Positions 10,116 through 20,245 of a DNA stretch of 64,000 bases are shown piece by piece (position 1 is the first letter of the stretch; each line of letters starts with the position of its first letter). A program made the position numbers and the translations under genes. This DNA comes from Pandoraea sp. (GTDB lineage Bacteria > Pseudomonadota > Gammaproteobacteria > Burkholderiales > Burkholderiaceae), in NCBI RefSeq assembly GCF_004297875.1, contig NZ_SCSK01000003.1:1-64000 (forward strand). Reading direction: 5' to 3'. A model generated the notes under the pieces. That model was not told the DNA's origin. It saw nothing but the letters and a program-made list of their open reading frames with translations, and did not search any database.

Positions 10116-11825
10116 ATGTCCGACCTGCAAACCTCGACAAACGAATCTTTCGCGGCCCTGTTCGAAGAGTCGCTCTCCCGCCAAGACATGCGCGCTGGCG
10201 AAGTTATCAGCGCAGAAGTGGTGCGTGTCGACCACAATTTCGTGGTTGTCAACGCGGGACTCAAGTCCGAAGCTTATATTCCCATTGAAGAATTCCTGAA
10301 CGATCAGGGCGAGGTCGAGGTTCAGGCCGGCGATTTCGTTTCCGTGGCAATCGACGCCCTGGAAAACGGCTATGGCGACACGGTCCTGTCGCGTGACAAG
10401 GCCAAGCGCCTGGCTTCGTGGCTGTCGCTCGAAAAAGCTCTGGAATCGGGCGAGCTCGTCACAGGCACGATCACCGGCAAGGTCAAGGGCGGCCTGACCG
10501 TCATGGTCAACGGCATTCGCGCTTTCCTGCCCGGTTCGCTGGTGGATACCCGTCCGGTCAAGGACACCACGCCGTACGAAGGCAAGACTCTCGAATTCAA
10601 GGTCATCAAGCTCGATCGCAAGCGCAATAACGTGGTGTTGTCGCGTCGTGCCGTCATCGAGGCGACCCAAGGTGAAGAGCGCGCCAAGCTGATGGAAACG
10701 CTCAAGGAAGGCGCGATCGTCAAGGGCGTGGTTAAAAACATCACCGACTATGGTGCGTTCGTTGATCTGGGTGGCATCGATGGCCTGTTGCATATCACCG
10801 ATATCGCCTGGCGTCGCGTTCGTCATCCGAGCGAAGTGCTGTCCGTTGGTCAGGAAGTGACCGCCAAGATTCTGAAGTTCGATCAGGAAAAGGGTCGAGT
10901 TTCCCTGGGCGTGAAGCAGCTTGGCGAAGATCCGTGGGAAGGCATCGCACGCCGTTACCCGCAAGGCACCCGCCTGTTCGGCAAGGTCACGAACATCACC
11001 GACTACGGTTCGTTCGTTGAAGTCGAATCCGGTATCGAGGGTTTGGTGCACGTGTCCGAAATGGACTGGACCAACAAGAACGTGGCTCCGTCCAAAGTCG
11101 TTCAGTTGGGCGACGAAGTCGAAGTCATGGTCCTCGAGATCGATGAAGACCGCCGGCGTATCAGTCTCGGCATGAAGCAGTGCAAACCCAATCCTTGGGA
11201 CGATTTCAGCCGCAACTTCAAGAAGGGCGACAAACTGACGGGCGCGATCAAATCGATTACCGATTTTGGCGTGTTCATCGGCTTGCCTGGCGGTATCGAT
11301 GGGTTGGTGCATCTGTCGGATCTGTCCTGGAGCGAAACTGGCGAAGAAGCCGTGCGCAAGTACAAGAAGGGCGACGAGGTCGAAGCCGTCGTGCTGGGCA
11401 TCGATGTCGAGAAAGAGCGCATTTCGCTCGGTATCAAGCAACTCGAAGGCGATCCGTTCAACAATTTCGTGGCGATGAACGACAAGGGTGCGCTGGTCAA
11501 CGGTGTCATCAAGTCGGTTGACGCGAAGGGCGCGGTCGTCAGCTTGGGCGATGATGTCGAAGGGTATCTGCGTGCCTCCGAGATTACCCACGATCGAGTG
11601 GAAGATGCACGTAACGTCCTCAAAGAAGGCGATACGGTGAACGCGATGATCGTGAACATCGATCGCAAGTCGCGCAACATCAACCTGTCGATCAAAGCGA
11701 AGGATTCCGCCGAGCAACAGGAAGCCATCCAGAAACTGCAGTCGCAGTCAGACAGCTCGGCTGCCAGTGGCACCACCAATCTGGGGGCGCTACTCAAAGC
11801 CAAGCTCGATAGCCAGAATCAATAA
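10116..11825 (+). CDS. rpsA: 30S ribosomal protein S1
   Basis: Binds mRNA to the 30S subunit and is needed to translate weakly structured or leaderless-poor messages (569 aa). Six S1 RNA-binding repeats are seen. The last four share the signature G-x-V-x-x-I-T-D-(Y/F)-G-x-F-(V/I), for instance [20 protein letters not shown], and each ends near (V/I)SLG(V/M)KQ. The short acidic N-terminus binds S2. Length is normal. It lies 85 bases after cmk and 12 before ihfB, the same order as in E. coli. Confidence 0.98.
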   Translation: MSDLQTSTNESFAALFEESLSRQDMRAGEVISAEVVRVDHNFVVVNAGLKSEAYIPIEEFLNDQGEVEVQAGDFVSVAIDALENGYGDTVLSRDKAKRLASWLSLEKALESGELVTGTITGKVKGGLTVMVNGIRAFLPGSLVDTRPVKDTTPYEGKTLEFKVIKLDRKRNNVVLSRRAVIEATQGEERAKLMETLKEGAIVKGVVKNITDYGAFVDLGGIDGLLHITDIAWRRVRHPSEVLSVGQEVTAKILKFDQEKGRVSLGVKQLGEDPWEGIARRYPQGTRLFGKVTNITDYGSFVEVESGIEGLVHVSEMDWTNKNVAPSKVVQLGDEVEVMVLEIDEDRRRISLGMKQCKPNPWDDFSRNFKKGDKLTGAIKSITDFGVFIGLPGGIDGLVHLSDLSWSETGEEAVRKYKKGDEVEAVVLGIDVEKERISLGIKQLEGDPFNNFVAMNDKGALVNGVIKSVDAKGAVVSLGDDVEGYLRASEITHDRVEDARNVLKEGDTVNAMIVNIDRKSRNINLSIKAKDSAEQQEAIQKLQSQSDSSAASGTTNLGALLKAKLDSQNQ

Positions 11826-11837
11826 GGTTCGAGCCTT

Positions 11838-12131
11838 ATGACCAAATCCGAATTGGTCAACCAGCTCGCGGCGCGGTTTCCGCAACTGGTGCTCAAAGAC
11901 GCCGATTTCGCCGTCAAGGCGATACTTGATGCGATGGCCGATGCCTTGGCATGCGGTCACCGCATCGAGATTCGCGGCTTCGGCAGCTTTGGGCTCAACC
12001 GGAGGCCGCCGCGGGTTGGGCGTAATCCCAAATCAGGGGAGAAGGTGCTGGTGCCGGAGAAGTTCGTGCCACACTTCAAGCCAGGCAAGGAATTGCGCGA
12101 GCGAGTCGACCACAAGGCCGAGCAAAACTAG
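11838..12131 (+). CDS. ihfB: Integration host factor subunit beta
   Basis: A 97-aa member of the HU/IHF family. It pairs with IhfA to bend DNA at specific sites. The family signature [19 protein letters not shown] contains the Arg/Pro DNA-intercalating arm. The N-terminus [15 protein letters not shown] is typical of IHF beta, not HU. It is transcribed from the rpsA side, with an AAGG-type ribosome site. A strong terminator ends the unit. Confidence 0.96.
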   Translation: MTKSELVNQLAARFPQLVLKDADFAVKAILDAMADALACGHRIEIRGFGSFGLNRRPPRVGRNPKSGEKVLVPEKFVPHFKPGKELRERVDHKAEQN

Positions 12132-12148
12132 CAATTCGTTTCCCAAGC

Positions 12149-12177
12149 AAAAAAAGCGTCTTCTGACGCTTTTTTTG
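12149..12177 (+). terminator. Rho-independent terminator after ihfB
   Basis: The stem AAAAAAGCGTC/GACGCTTTTTT with a 4-base loop TTCT is followed by a T-run. It is symmetric enough to work in both directions and ends the cmk-rpsA-ihfB unit. Confidence 0.9.
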
Positions 12178-12319
12178 TTTCTGCGCGGGACGTTTTCTTT
12201 CGCTCGCCTGTCGTGCGGCGATGCACGAGGGCTTTCCGGTACAATACGGCGACACTGCATGGCGCAGGCCCGAAGGCGGGTTGTCATGTATTTCAAACCT
12301 GCCGCAGGAGCATTTCGAC

Positions 12320-12616
12320 ATGAAATTAATTGTTTGGATCGTACGGCTGGTGATTTTCCTGGTGCTTTTGCTGCTCGCGCTGGCCAATACCGATGAGGTC
12401 CCGCTGCATCTGTTTCTTGGGCACACATGGACTGCGCCCCTGATTCTGATCGGCCTTGCGTTCTTCGTGGTGGGAATGCTGATGGGTGTGCTGGCGACGT
12501 TGCCGAGTCTCGTGCGTCAGCGCTTCGATCTGCGCCGCGCGCGCCGGGCGCTCGACCAGGCTCAACGAGACGCGGGCGGGGCACAACAGCAACCGCCCAT
12601 CCTGCCGCCCGTCTGA
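12320..12616 (+). CDS. lapA: LapA family inner-membrane protein
   Basis: Small inner-membrane protein (98 aa) of the LapA (YciS/DUF1049) family, which acts with LapB in lipopolysaccharide assembly and control of LpxC turnover. Two hydrophobic helices (about 5-22 and 42-62) flank the conserved ALANTDEVPLHLFLG. The C-terminal tail is cytoplasmic, basic, then Gln/Pro-rich. GCAGGAG lies 9 bases before the ATG. It is 57 bases before lapB, the usual pairing. Confidence 0.9.
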   Translation: MKLIVWIVRLVIFLVLLLLALANTDEVPLHLFLGHTWTAPLILIGLAFFVVGMLMGVLATLPSLVRQRFDLRRARRALDQAQRDAGGAQQQPPILPPV

Positions 12617-12673
12617 ATGCCCCAACGCCAGTTTGACGGCGTTTAACCCGACACTATCAAAAGAAATACCACA

Positions 12674-13846
12674 ATGGAATTCGAGGTCTGGTGGTTGCTG
12701 GCGATCCCAGTGATCTTTGGGCTGGGTTGGGCCGCATCCCGGTTCGACGTCAAAAGCCTGCTTTCCGAGAGCAGCAACTTACCGCGATCTTATTTTCGTG
12801 GGCTCAATTTTCTGCTGAACGAGCAACCCGATAAGGCGATCGACGCTTTCATCGAGGTTGCCAAGCTCGATCCTGAGACAACGGAGCTGCATTTTGCGCT
12901 CGGCAGCCTGTTTCGCCGGCGGGGCGAAACTGAGCGCGCCATCCGGGTTCACCAGAACTTGCTGAGTCGCGACGATTTGCCGCTGAGCGAGCAGGAGCAT
13001 GCGCTTTTCGATCTCGGGCAGGATTTCCTGAAAGCAGGCTTACTGGATCGCGCGGAAGAAGCCTTTCAGCGACTGCAAACTGGCAGCTTCGCAAAGCAGG
13101 CCCAGCACAGTGTGCTGGCAATCTACCAAATCGAAAAAGAGTGGCACAAGGCGCTCGAGTGCGCCGACCGCCTGGCAGCCGACGATGGTTCTTCCTACCA
13201 AAAGGAAATCTCCCAATTTCATTGCGAACTGGCGCAGGAAGCATTGCAGCGAAAAGACGCTGCAGCCGCCTCGGCCGAAATCGAGGCGGCATTGCGCGTC
13301 AACCCGGCGAATGTGCGGGCAATGCTGCTGCGCGGCGATATGCTGCTGCACAATGGCGATGCGGCGGGTGCGCTGGCAATCCTGAGTGAGGTGCCCCGAC
13401 AGAATCCAACCTACGTGGGCTTTGCCGCGGGCCGCCTGATGCGCGCTTATGAGTCGCTGGGGCGGACGGCCGAGGGTATCGTTCATCTGCGCGACATGCT
13501 TTCGCGCCATCCTTCGGATGATCTCGCCGAAGTCGTGTTTGACAAAGTCATGGCGCAGGATGGACCCGACGCGGCCTATGCCGTAGTGCGTGACGAAATG
13601 AAACGTGCACCCAGCGTGCAGTCCGCCGTCAAACTGCTGACAGCGCATCATGAACACGCCAGTGAATCGCAACAGGCCGATTTGGCGATGGTGCGAGAGT
13701 GGCTACTGCAGCGTACCAGGAATTTGCCACGCTACGTCTGCGAACAGTGCGGCTTTCGGGCCCGCTTTTTTTACTGGCAATGCCCAGGGTGCGGTGGCTG
13801 GGAAACCTACGTGCCCCGCCGCGCCGACATGCCAGCTTCATCCTGA
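12674..13846 (+). CDS. lapB: Lipopolysaccharide assembly protein B
   Basis: Membrane-anchored TPR protein (390 aa) that adapts LpxC for FtsH degradation and so limits lipid A synthesis. One N-terminal helix (WWLLAIPVIFGLGW) anchors it. About eight TPR repeats follow (for example LNEQPDKAIDAFIEVAKLDPE). The C-terminal rubredoxin-like zinc ribbon has two CxxC pairs (CEQCGF and CPGCGGW). All family parts are present. It stands between lapA and the LPS sugar gene ugd. Confidence 0.95.
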   Translation: MEFEVWWLLAIPVIFGLGWAASRFDVKSLLSESSNLPRSYFRGLNFLLNEQPDKAIDAFIEVAKLDPETTELHFALGSLFRRRGETERAIRVHQNLLSRDDLPLSEQEHALFDLGQDFLKAGLLDRAEEAFQRLQTGSFAKQAQHSVLAIYQIEKEWHKALECADRLAADDGSSYQKEISQFHCELAQEALQRKDAAAASAEIEAALRVNPANVRAMLLRGDMLLHNGDAAGALAILSEVPRQNPTYVGFAAGRLMRAYESLGRTAEGIVHLRDMLSRHPSDDLAEVVFDKVMAQDGPDAAYAVVRDEMKRAPSVQSAVKLLTAHHEHASESQQADLAMVREWLLQRTRNLPRYVCEQCGFRARFFYWQCPGCGGWETYVPRRADMPASS

Positions 13847-13867
13847 TCCTATTTGTATCGAGCAGCT

Positions 13868-15244
13868 ATGAAAGTTACTATCATCGGCACCGGTTATGTT
13901 GGACTTGTCACGGGAGCCTGTCTGGCCGAGCTTGGCAACGACGTTTTTTGCCTGGACATCGACCAACGCAAGATCGACATTCTGAATGGTGGCGGCGTGC
14001 CGATCCATGAACCTGGCTTGCAGGAGATCATCGACCGTAACCGTGCCAGCGGGCGTATGGTGTTCTCGACCGACATCGCCGCCAGTGTGGCGCATGGGCA
14101 GATTCAGTTCATTGCTGTGGGCACGCCACCGGACGAAGACGGCTCGGCAGATTTGCAGTATGTGCTGGCAGCGGCTCGGAACATCGGACGTTACATGACG
14201 GAGTACAAGGTTGTTGTCGATAAATCGACGGTCCCGGTCGGAACGGCGGACAGGGTGACCGAAGTGATTGCCCGGGAACTGGCGGCGCGCGGCGCCGATA
14301 CCGAATTCGCTGTGGTGTCGAATCCGGAGTTCCTCAAGGAAGGCGCCGCGGTAGAAGATTTCATGCGCCCCGATCGCATTGTGCTGGGCTGCCGTGACGA
14401 CGTTGCCGGGCAGAAAGCCAAGGCGCTGATGAAAGCGCTATATGCGCCGTTCAATCGCAACCATGAACGGACTTTTTTTATGGATGTGCACTCTGCGGAG
14501 TTCACCAAATATGCCGCTAACGCGATGCTGGCGACGCGCATTTCCTTCATGAACGAACTCGCCAACCTGGCCGATCGCGTCGGTGCCGATATCGAGCACG
14601 TGCGTTTGGGCATTGGTTCGGATCCGCGTATCGGCTATGACTTCCTCTACGCCGGATGTGGCTACGGCGGGTCGTGTTTCCCCAAGGACGTCCAGGCGTT
14701 GATGCGAACCGCGAACGAGAACGGTCTGCCGCTGCAGATTTTGGCGTCGGTCGAGGCAGTCAACGAACGGCAAAAGGAAGTGTTGATCGCCAAGATCCTG
14801 GCGCGCTTGGGTGAACGCCTGGACGGCAAGACATTTGCTATCTGGGGGTTGGCGTTCAAGCCCAATACCGATGACATGCGCGAAGCGCCGAGCCGGCGCA
14901 TCATTGCCGCACTGCTGGCGCGTGGCGCTTCCGTGCGGATTTATGACCCCGTCGCCATGGATGAGGCCCGCCGAGTGCTGGCGCTCGATTTCGCGGGACA
15001 AGAGGAGTTACTGGCTCACATCACCTTTGCCAAATCACAGAATGATGCACTCGAAGACGCCGACGCGCTGGTCATCGTCACGGAATGGAAGGCTTTCCGT
15101 AGTCCCGACTTCGAGCGCGTCAAGGCAGCCATGAGGGCGCCGCTGGTATTCGACGGTCGTAATCTTTACGCTCCGGACGCGATGAGCGAACTGGGCATCG
15201 AATATTACGCCATTGGGCGCTCTGCCGCGCCGCAACGTTCATGA
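13868..15244 (+). CDS. ugd: UDP-glucose 6-dehydrogenase
   Basis: Oxidises UDP-glucose to UDP-glucuronate with two NAD+ (458 aa), a precursor for capsule, exopolysaccharide and, in this group, L-Ara4N modification of lipid A. An N-terminal Rossmann fold ([20 protein letters not shown]) is followed by the central dehydrogenase helix region. The catalytic Cys270 is in YGGSCFPKD, and a C-terminal UDP-binding domain completes it. I place the start at 13868 so that the Rossmann strand begins the protein. The stop overlaps the next start (ATGA). Confidence 0.96.
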   Translation: MKVTIIGTGYVGLVTGACLAELGNDVFCLDIDQRKIDILNGGGVPIHEPGLQEIIDRNRASGRMVFSTDIAASVAHGQIQFIAVGTPPDEDGSADLQYVLAAARNIGRYMTEYKVVVDKSTVPVGTADRVTEVIARELAARGADTEFAVVSNPEFLKEGAAVEDFMRPDRIVLGCRDDVAGQKAKALMKALYAPFNRNHERTFFMDVHSAEFTKYAANAMLATRISFMNELANLADRVGADIEHVRLGIGSDPRIGYDFLYAGCGYGGSCFPKDVQALMRTANENGLPLQILASVEAVNERQKEVLIAKILARLGERLDGKTFAIWGLAFKPNTDDMREAPSRRIIAALLARGASVRIYDPVAMDEARRVLALDFAGQEELLAHITFAKSQNDALEDADALVIVTEWKAFRSPDFERVKAAMRAPLVFDGRNLYAPDAMSELGIEYYAIGRSAAPQRS

Positions 15245-16200
15245 GCACGACGATGACTGATTCAGACACCATTACGCGCGCGCGACTCGCTGCGGCACAC
15301 GTGTTGGTCGTCGGCGATGTGATGCTGGACCGGTACTGGTTTGGCGATGTCAACCGTATATCACCCGAAGCGCCGGTACCCGTCGTGCATGTAAAACGCA
15401 ACGAAGAGCGCCTGGGCGGCGCCGCCAACGTCGCCCTCAACGCCGCCGCACTCGGGGCAAAAGCCGATCTGCTCTGCGTGATTGGGCAGGACGAACCCGG
15501 TGACCGCATCGCGGACATGTTGGCGGCGAGTGCCGTGGCATCGCACATCCACCGCGATGCGGAATTATCGACAACGATCAAGCTGAGAATCGTGTCGCGC
15601 CAACAACAATTACTGCGGATCGATTTCGAAAATCAGCCGGCTCACGAAATTCTGCTCGGCGTTCTAGATCGATATCGCAAGCTGCTGCCAGCGCACAACG
15701 TCGTTTTATTGTCTGACTATGCCAAGGGCGGTCTGACCCATGTTCAGCCCATGATCGAGGCGGCCAGGGCCGCTGGTGTGCCGGTTCTGGTCGACCCCAA
15801 GGGCAGCGAATACGCGAGATACCGGGGCGCCACCGTACTTACCCCCAATCGTTCGGAATTGCAGCAAGTCGTTGGGCAGTGGCACTCGGAGGGGGATTTG
15901 GTGGCGCGCGCGCAAAAGCTTCGCAGCGATCTGGCGCTCGACGCGCTACTGCTGACTCGTTCCGAGGAAGGCATGACGCTGTTCACTGCAGATGATGTGC
16001 TGAACGTGCCTGCTCAAGCACGCGAAGTGTACGATGTCTCCGGCGCGGGCGACACCGTGATCGCGACGCTGGCCTCGCTGGTCGGGGCGGGCGTGCCTCT
16101 GGCTGATGCGGTGCGGCACGCGAACCGGGCGGGCAGTATCGTCGTCGGCAAGCTCGGCACGGCGACCGTCGATTACACAGAACTTTTCCCGGGCAACTGA
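15241..16200 (+). CDS. rfaE1: D-glycero-beta-D-manno-heptose-7-phosphate kinase (HldA type)
   Basis: PfkB/ribokinase-family sugar kinase (319 aa) that phosphorylates heptose-7-phosphate at C1 for ADP-heptose, an inner-core LPS sugar. The N-terminus [25 protein letters not shown] is diagnostic, and the C-terminal anion hole/catalytic Asp lies in [14 protein letters not shown]. Only the kinase half of enterobacterial HldE is present. The adenylyltransferase half (HldC) must be coded elsewhere, as is usual in Burkholderiaceae. A second ATG at 15253 is an alternative start. hldD follows after one base. Confidence 0.94.
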   Translation: MSTTMTDSDTITRARLAAAHVLVVGDVMLDRYWFGDVNRISPEAPVPVVHVKRNEERLGGAANVALNAAALGAKADLLCVIGQDEPGDRIADMLAASAVASHIHRDAELSTTIKLRIVSRQQQLLRIDFENQPAHEILLGVLDRYRKLLPAHNVVLLSDYAKGGLTHVQPMIEAARAAGVPVLVDPKGSEYARYRGATVLTPNRSELQQVVGQWHSEGDLVARAQKLRSDLALDALLLTRSEEGMTLFTADDVLNVPAQAREVYDVSGAGDTVIATLASLVGAGVPLADAVRHANRAGSIVVGKLGTATVDYTELFPGN

Positions 16201-16201
16201 C

Positions 16202-17203
16202 ATGACTATTATCGTCACCGGCGCCGCAGGCTTTATCGGCGCCAACCTTGTCAAGGCACTCAATGAGCGCGGCGAGACCGACATCGTGGCGGTCGATAAT
16301 CTGACTCGTGCCGACAAGTTTCGCAATTTGGTTGATTGCGAGATCAGCGATTACCTCGATAAAACCGATTTCATCGAGCGCATGGCGCGGCGCGAGTTCG
16401 GTAAAGTACGCGCGGTATTCCACGAGGGTGCATGTTCCGACACGATGGAAACCGACGGCCGCTACATGATGGAAAACAATTTCCGCTACACGCGCGCGCT
16501 GCTCGACAGTTGCCTGACGCAAGCAGTGCCATTGCTGTACGCGTCTTCGGCTGCGGTCTATGGCGGCTCTGACACTTTCGTCGAGTCGCGTGAACATGAG
16601 CGGCCGCTCAACGTCTATGGGTATTCGAAGTTTCTTTTCGATCAGGTTATACGGCGGCTGACTCGGAATGCCGGCGGAAAACTGCCGAGCCAGGTCGTGG
16701 GGTTTCGCTATTTCAATGTTTATGGTCCGCGCGAGGCGCACAAAGAGCGCATGGCGTCGGTTGCCTTTCACAATTTCAACCAGTTCCGCAGCGAAGGCAA
16801 GGTCAAGCTGTTCGGCGAATATGGCGGGTATGCCGCCGGTCAGCAAAGCCGTGATTTCGTATCGGTCGAGGATGTCGTAAAGGTCAATCTGCATTTCTTC
16901 GACCACCCGGAACAAAGCGGTATTTACAACCTGGGATCTGGCCGTGCCCAGCCGTTCAATGACGTTGCAATGGCGGTAGTCAATACGCTTCGCGGTGTGC
17001 AGGGCATGCCGGCAATGCCGCTGGACGCGTTGGTGCGTGACGGATTGATTGAATATATCCCGTTCCCGGACGCATTGCGCGGCAAGTATCAATGCTTCAC
17101 GCAAGCCGATATCGCTCAATTGAGGGCGGCGGGCTATGACGCCCCGTTCCTGAGTGTCGCTCAAGGCGTTGAGCGGTATTGCCATTGGCTACTTTCAAAA
17201 TAG
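16202..17203 (+). CDS. hldD: ADP-L-glycero-D-manno-heptose 6-epimerase
   Basis: Short-chain dehydrogenase/epimerase (333 aa) that inverts C6 of ADP-heptose in LPS core synthesis. The NADP-binding [22 protein letters not shown] starts at residue 1, and the catalytic YxxxK is in [19 protein letters not shown] and the [11 protein letters not shown] loop are as in the family. It completes the ugd-rfaE1-hldD operon of LPS nucleotide-sugar genes. Confidence 0.96.
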   Translation: MTIIVTGAAGFIGANLVKALNERGETDIVAVDNLTRADKFRNLVDCEISDYLDKTDFIERMARREFGKVRAVFHEGACSDTMETDGRYMMENNFRYTRALLDSCLTQAVPLLYASSAAVYGGSDTFVESREHERPLNVYGYSKFLFDQVIRRLTRNAGGKLPSQVVGFRYFNVYGPREAHKERMASVAFHNFNQFRSEGKVKLFGEYGGYAAGQQSRDFVSVEDVVKVNLHFFDHPEQSGIYNLGSGRAQPFNDVAMAVVNTLRGVQGMPAMPLDALVRDGLIEYIPFPDALRGKYQCFTQADIAQLRAAGYDAPFLSVAQGVERYCHWLLSK

Positions 17204-17361
17204 TTCTGTAACAGCCTTCGAGAGCTGGAAGCGTTTGCGCCACGCGCTCGTTGCTGTCGGTTCTCCACCGATGGCGAGGGTGCGGGGTGTTGACACAGGG
17301 AGGGCAACGGCATCGTCGTATGCCCATTTTAAAAGTGGTCAATCTCGATAAGGACCGCATT

Positions 17362-17760
17362 ATGTTGAAGAAAGTACTGCTGGCAGTTGTCGCTTTTTTT
17401 GTTTTCTCTGGTATGGCTGCGGCCGCCGTTGACGTCAATACGGCCAGCCAGGCTCAATTGGAAACGCTCAAGGGTATTGGCGCCGCCAAATCAAAGGCGA
17501 TCGTGGAAGAACGCGCCAAGAATGGCCCGTTCAAAAGCGCCGAGGACCTCGCCAGGCGAGTCAAGGGCCTTGGGAGCAAATCCGTTGCCAAACTCGAGGC
17601 GGAGGGATTGACGTTCGGTGGCAAGACGGCCGCTCCAGTGACATCAAGCAAGCATCGTGACGCGAAAGGCAGTGCCCATACGGCCGACAAGCCAGTCAAG
17701 AAAAGCGCCACGAATCAGGGCGCAGCGAGCTCGCCTGCCGGCCATTCCGCGCAAAAGTAG
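17362..17760 (+). CDS. ComEA-like helix-hairpin-helix DNA-binding protein
   Basis: Small exported DNA-binding protein (132 aa). A signal peptide (about 1-21, ending AAAA) is followed by two helix-hairpin-helix motifs: VNTASQAQLETLKGIGAAKSKAIV and LARRVKGLGSKSVAKLEAEGL. This is the core of ComEA, the periplasmic receptor for DNA taken up in transformation. The C-terminal 45 residues are a disordered, Lys/Ser/Ala-rich tail. No other competence genes are nearby, so a role in DNA uptake is inference. ATG 17362 gives a proper signal peptide. Confidence 0.88.
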   Translation: MLKKVLLAVVAFFVFSGMAAAAVDVNTASQAQLETLKGIGAAKSKAIVEERAKNGPFKSAEDLARRVKGLGSKSVAKLEAEGLTFGGKTAAPVTSSKHRDAKGSAHTADKPVKKSATNQGAASSPAGHSAQK

Positions 17761-17796
17761 CGATCCGTCGTTTCTTCAATGAACCGCCCCTGGCCT

Positions 17797-17815
17797 CCGC
17801 CTTCGGCGGTTTTTT
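17797..17815 (+). terminator. Rho-independent terminator after the comEA-like gene
   Basis: CCGCC-TTC-GGCGG hairpin followed by six T residues, 37 bases past the stop. Confidence 0.88.
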
Positions 17816-17919
17816 CTTTTCCCCATGACCGGTTGGGCGACTGTCCGAGCCGATCCGAAGCGTCGCGCTCTGCCCTGGTTTAGAATGCAAGCACTCTCTA
17901 TGCTCGCGAGCTTTTTGCA

Positions 17920-18822
17920 ATGACTTACAAAACCATTGAAGACACGATCGGCAATACCCCCCTGGTGCAACTGGTGCGCTTGCCGGACGAAGAGGCGCGT
18001 CGTCGCAACAACGTGGTTCTGGGCAAGCTTGAAGGCAATAATCCGGCGGGGTCGGTCAAAGACCGCCCGGCGTTGTCGATGATCAAGCATGCACAAGCCC
18101 GCGGCCGGATCAAGCCGGGTGATACGCTGATCGAGGCGACCAGCGGCAATACCGGTATCGCGCTGGCGATGGCGGCTGCCATACGCGGGTACAAAATGAT
18201 CCTCGTCATGCCGGAAGACTTGTCAATCGAGCGCCGCCAGAGCATGGCAGCCTATGGTGCGCAAATCATTTTGACGCCGGTCAAGGGCGGCATGGAGTAC
18301 GCCCGCGACCTGGCGAATCAAATGGAAAAAGACGGCAAAGGGGTGATTCTCGATCAGTTCGCCAACCCGGACAATCCGCTGGCCCACTACGAAACGACGG
18401 GCCCGGAAATCTGGCGCGACACGGGCGGGAGGATCACGCACTTCATCTCGGCCATGGGCACGACCGGCACGATCATGGGCGTATCGCAGTATCTGAAAGA
18501 ACAAAACGCAGCAATTCAAATCGTTGGCGCCGAACCTGCGGAGGGATCGCGGATTCCCGGCATTCGCAAATGGCCGGAAGCCTACTTGCCGAAAATTTTC
18601 GACAAGAACCGGGTCGATCGTACCGAGTCCGTCACCCAAGCCGAAGCAGAGGTCATGGCACGACGCCTCGCGGCTGAGGAAGGTATTTTCTGCGGCATTT
18701 CGGCAGCTGGAGCATGCGCGATTTCGTTGCGCATCGCACGGGAAGTCGAGAACGCTACGATCGTTTTCGTGGTCTGCGATCGCGGCGATCGCTATCTGTC
18801 GACCGGCGTATTCCCGGCCTGA
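17920..18822 (+). CDS. cysM: Cysteine synthase B (CysM type)
   Basis: PLP enzyme (300 aa) making cysteine from O-acetylserine with sulfide or thiosulfate. The PLP lysine is Lys47 in NNPAGSVKDRPA. TSGNTGIALAMAAA and the glycine-rich TTGTIMG bind the substrate and the PLP phosphate. EGSRIPGIRKWPEAYLP is characteristic of CysM as opposed to CysK. It is single, with its own upstream terminator boundary. Confidence 0.93.
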   Translation: MTYKTIEDTIGNTPLVQLVRLPDEEARRRNNVVLGKLEGNNPAGSVKDRPALSMIKHAQARGRIKPGDTLIEATSGNTGIALAMAAAIRGYKMILVMPEDLSIERRQSMAAYGAQIILTPVKGGMEYARDLANQMEKDGKGVILDQFANPDNPLAHYETTGPEIWRDTGGRITHFISAMGTTGTIMGVSQYLKEQNAAIQIVGAEPAEGSRIPGIRKWPEAYLPKIFDKNRVDRTESVTQAEAEVMARRLAAEEGIFCGISAAGACAISLRIAREVENATIVFVVCDRGDRYLSTGVFPA

Positions 18823-18915
18823 GCCCCGTATCGGTCGCATACCACTGCTGGGCGGTGGATTTCCGCGGGCACCCGAGTTTTGTTTATCGCGCGTCTCGGT
18901 TTATACCGTTCAGAC

Positions 18916-20055
18916 TCAGGGGGCTTTGGCCGCCTTGATCGCCTGGGCGAGGTCATACACCGCCATCGCATAGAAAAAGCTGCGGTTATAGCGAGTGAGA
19001 ACGTAGAAATTCTGTAGCCCGAGGAAGTATTGGGTGGGTTGATCGGGAGTCGGCAAATCGACCACCAACACCGGTGTGTTGCTCTGCGCGGCCAAATTCA
19101 ATCCGGGTTCGTTCATCTCGATGCCCGCCTTCAGGAAATTGCCCAGCGTCCAATGCGGATTGGCCTGCCCGTCCGCGCCAGCCTGCGCCAGCCCTTGGCT
19201 GCCAGGGTCGCTTCCGATATGCCAGATGACCGGCCGATCACGCTCCCAGCCATGCTGCATCAGGAAATTGCCCACGCTGCCGATGGCGTCCGCGGCGCTG
19301 TGCGCCAGATCGATCTTGCCGTCGCCGTCGTAATCGATCGCGTAGTTGATCAGGCTGGTCGGCATGAATTGAGGGATGCCGATGGCGCCCGCATAGGACC
19401 CATAGACCGACAGCGGATCGACATTGCGCTCGCGGGTCCAGATCAAGAAATTTTCCAGCTGCTTGCGAAACATGGTCATGCGGTCGTCCCGATTCTTCGT
19501 CTGCGGATAGTCGAAGGCCAGGGTCGTCAAAGCGTCGATGGTACGGAAGTTGCCCATGTGCCGGCCGTAGACCGTCTCGACGCCGATGATGGCAACTATG
19601 ATGCTCGCGGGCACGCCGAACTGGTTGGAGGCTCGTTTCAAGGCAGCATCGTTGTCCTGCCAGAACTGGACACCGTCGTTGATGCGGATGGAGTCGACCA
19701 TGCGCGATTGATATGCGGTCCAGTTCTTTGGCGCTGGGATTGGCGGCGGTGCGACCAGACGCGCCGCCGTTTGAGAGTAATCGACTTGCGAAAACAACCG
19801 TTTCAACGCCGTGCCGTCGAATCCGTCACGCGCCACCAGATCGGCAATGAACGCGTCGACATCCGGATTGTTGGCATAATGCTGGGGCTCGATTTCCTCC
19901 TCCAGCGCGTTGTTTGTCCGATCGTTTCTCGGGGTCGCATGCGCGTGGACAGGGGCCAGGACGACAGCGACGACGGCAATCAAGAACGAAAATGAGACTT
20001 TGGCAACAATGCGCACCAGCTTGTCCACGTGAGGAGTCCTTAGCGGATTTTTCAT
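18916..20055 (-). CDS. mltB: Membrane-bound lytic murein transglycosylase B
   Basis: Cuts peptidoglycan glycan chains with formation of 1,6-anhydro ends (379 aa). A signal peptide or anchor (about 12-38, hydrophobic core FSFLIAVVAVVLA) precedes the SLT_2 domain. The catalytic Glu is in IIGVETVYGRHMG, and SYAGAIGIPQFMPTS is the substrate-cleft motif. No lipobox Cys is clear, so it may be soluble periplasmic, in spite of the name. The start at 20055 is chosen over an upstream ATG at 20094. Confidence 0.92.
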   Translation of the reverse strand: MKNPLRTPHVDKLVRIVAKVSFSFLIAVVAVVLAPVHAHATPRNDRTNNALEEEIEPQHYANNPDVDAFIADLVARDGFDGTALKRLFSQVDYSQTAARLVAPPPIPAPKNWTAYQSRMVDSIRINDGVQFWQDNDAALKRASNQFGVPASIIVAIIGVETVYGRHMGNFRTIDALTTLAFDYPQTKNRDDRMTMFRKQLENFLIWTRERNVDPLSVYGSYAGAIGIPQFMPTSLINYAIDYDGDGKIDLAHSAADAIGSVGNFLMQHGWERDRPVIWHIGSDPGSQGLAQAGADGQANPHWTLGNFLKAGIEMNEPGLNLAAQSNTPVLVVDLPTPDQPTQYFLGLQNFYVLTRYNRSFFYAMAVYDLAQAIKAAKAP

Positions 20056-20245
20056 ACGGTCAGGCGAGAGTCGGGCAGGAGAAAAGCAATCCACGCAGTA
20101 TAACCGAGTGAACCTGTGATACCTTAATTCGCGATTTCCCCCAGTTGCCAGCCGTGATGCGAACAGGCGGATAATAGTAATAGAGGCGGCGGAGCCTGGA
20201 GACTGGCCACGCAGCGATTTGAATAGATCGAGACAAAGATTTTGT

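Noticed and set aside
10059..11717. 552-codon minus-strand open frame across rpsA
   Set aside because: Shadow of rpsA; its repeats simply mirror the S1 domains.
17289..17294. TTGACA as a promoter for the comEA-like gene
   Set aside because: No -10-like hexamer at 15-19 bases.
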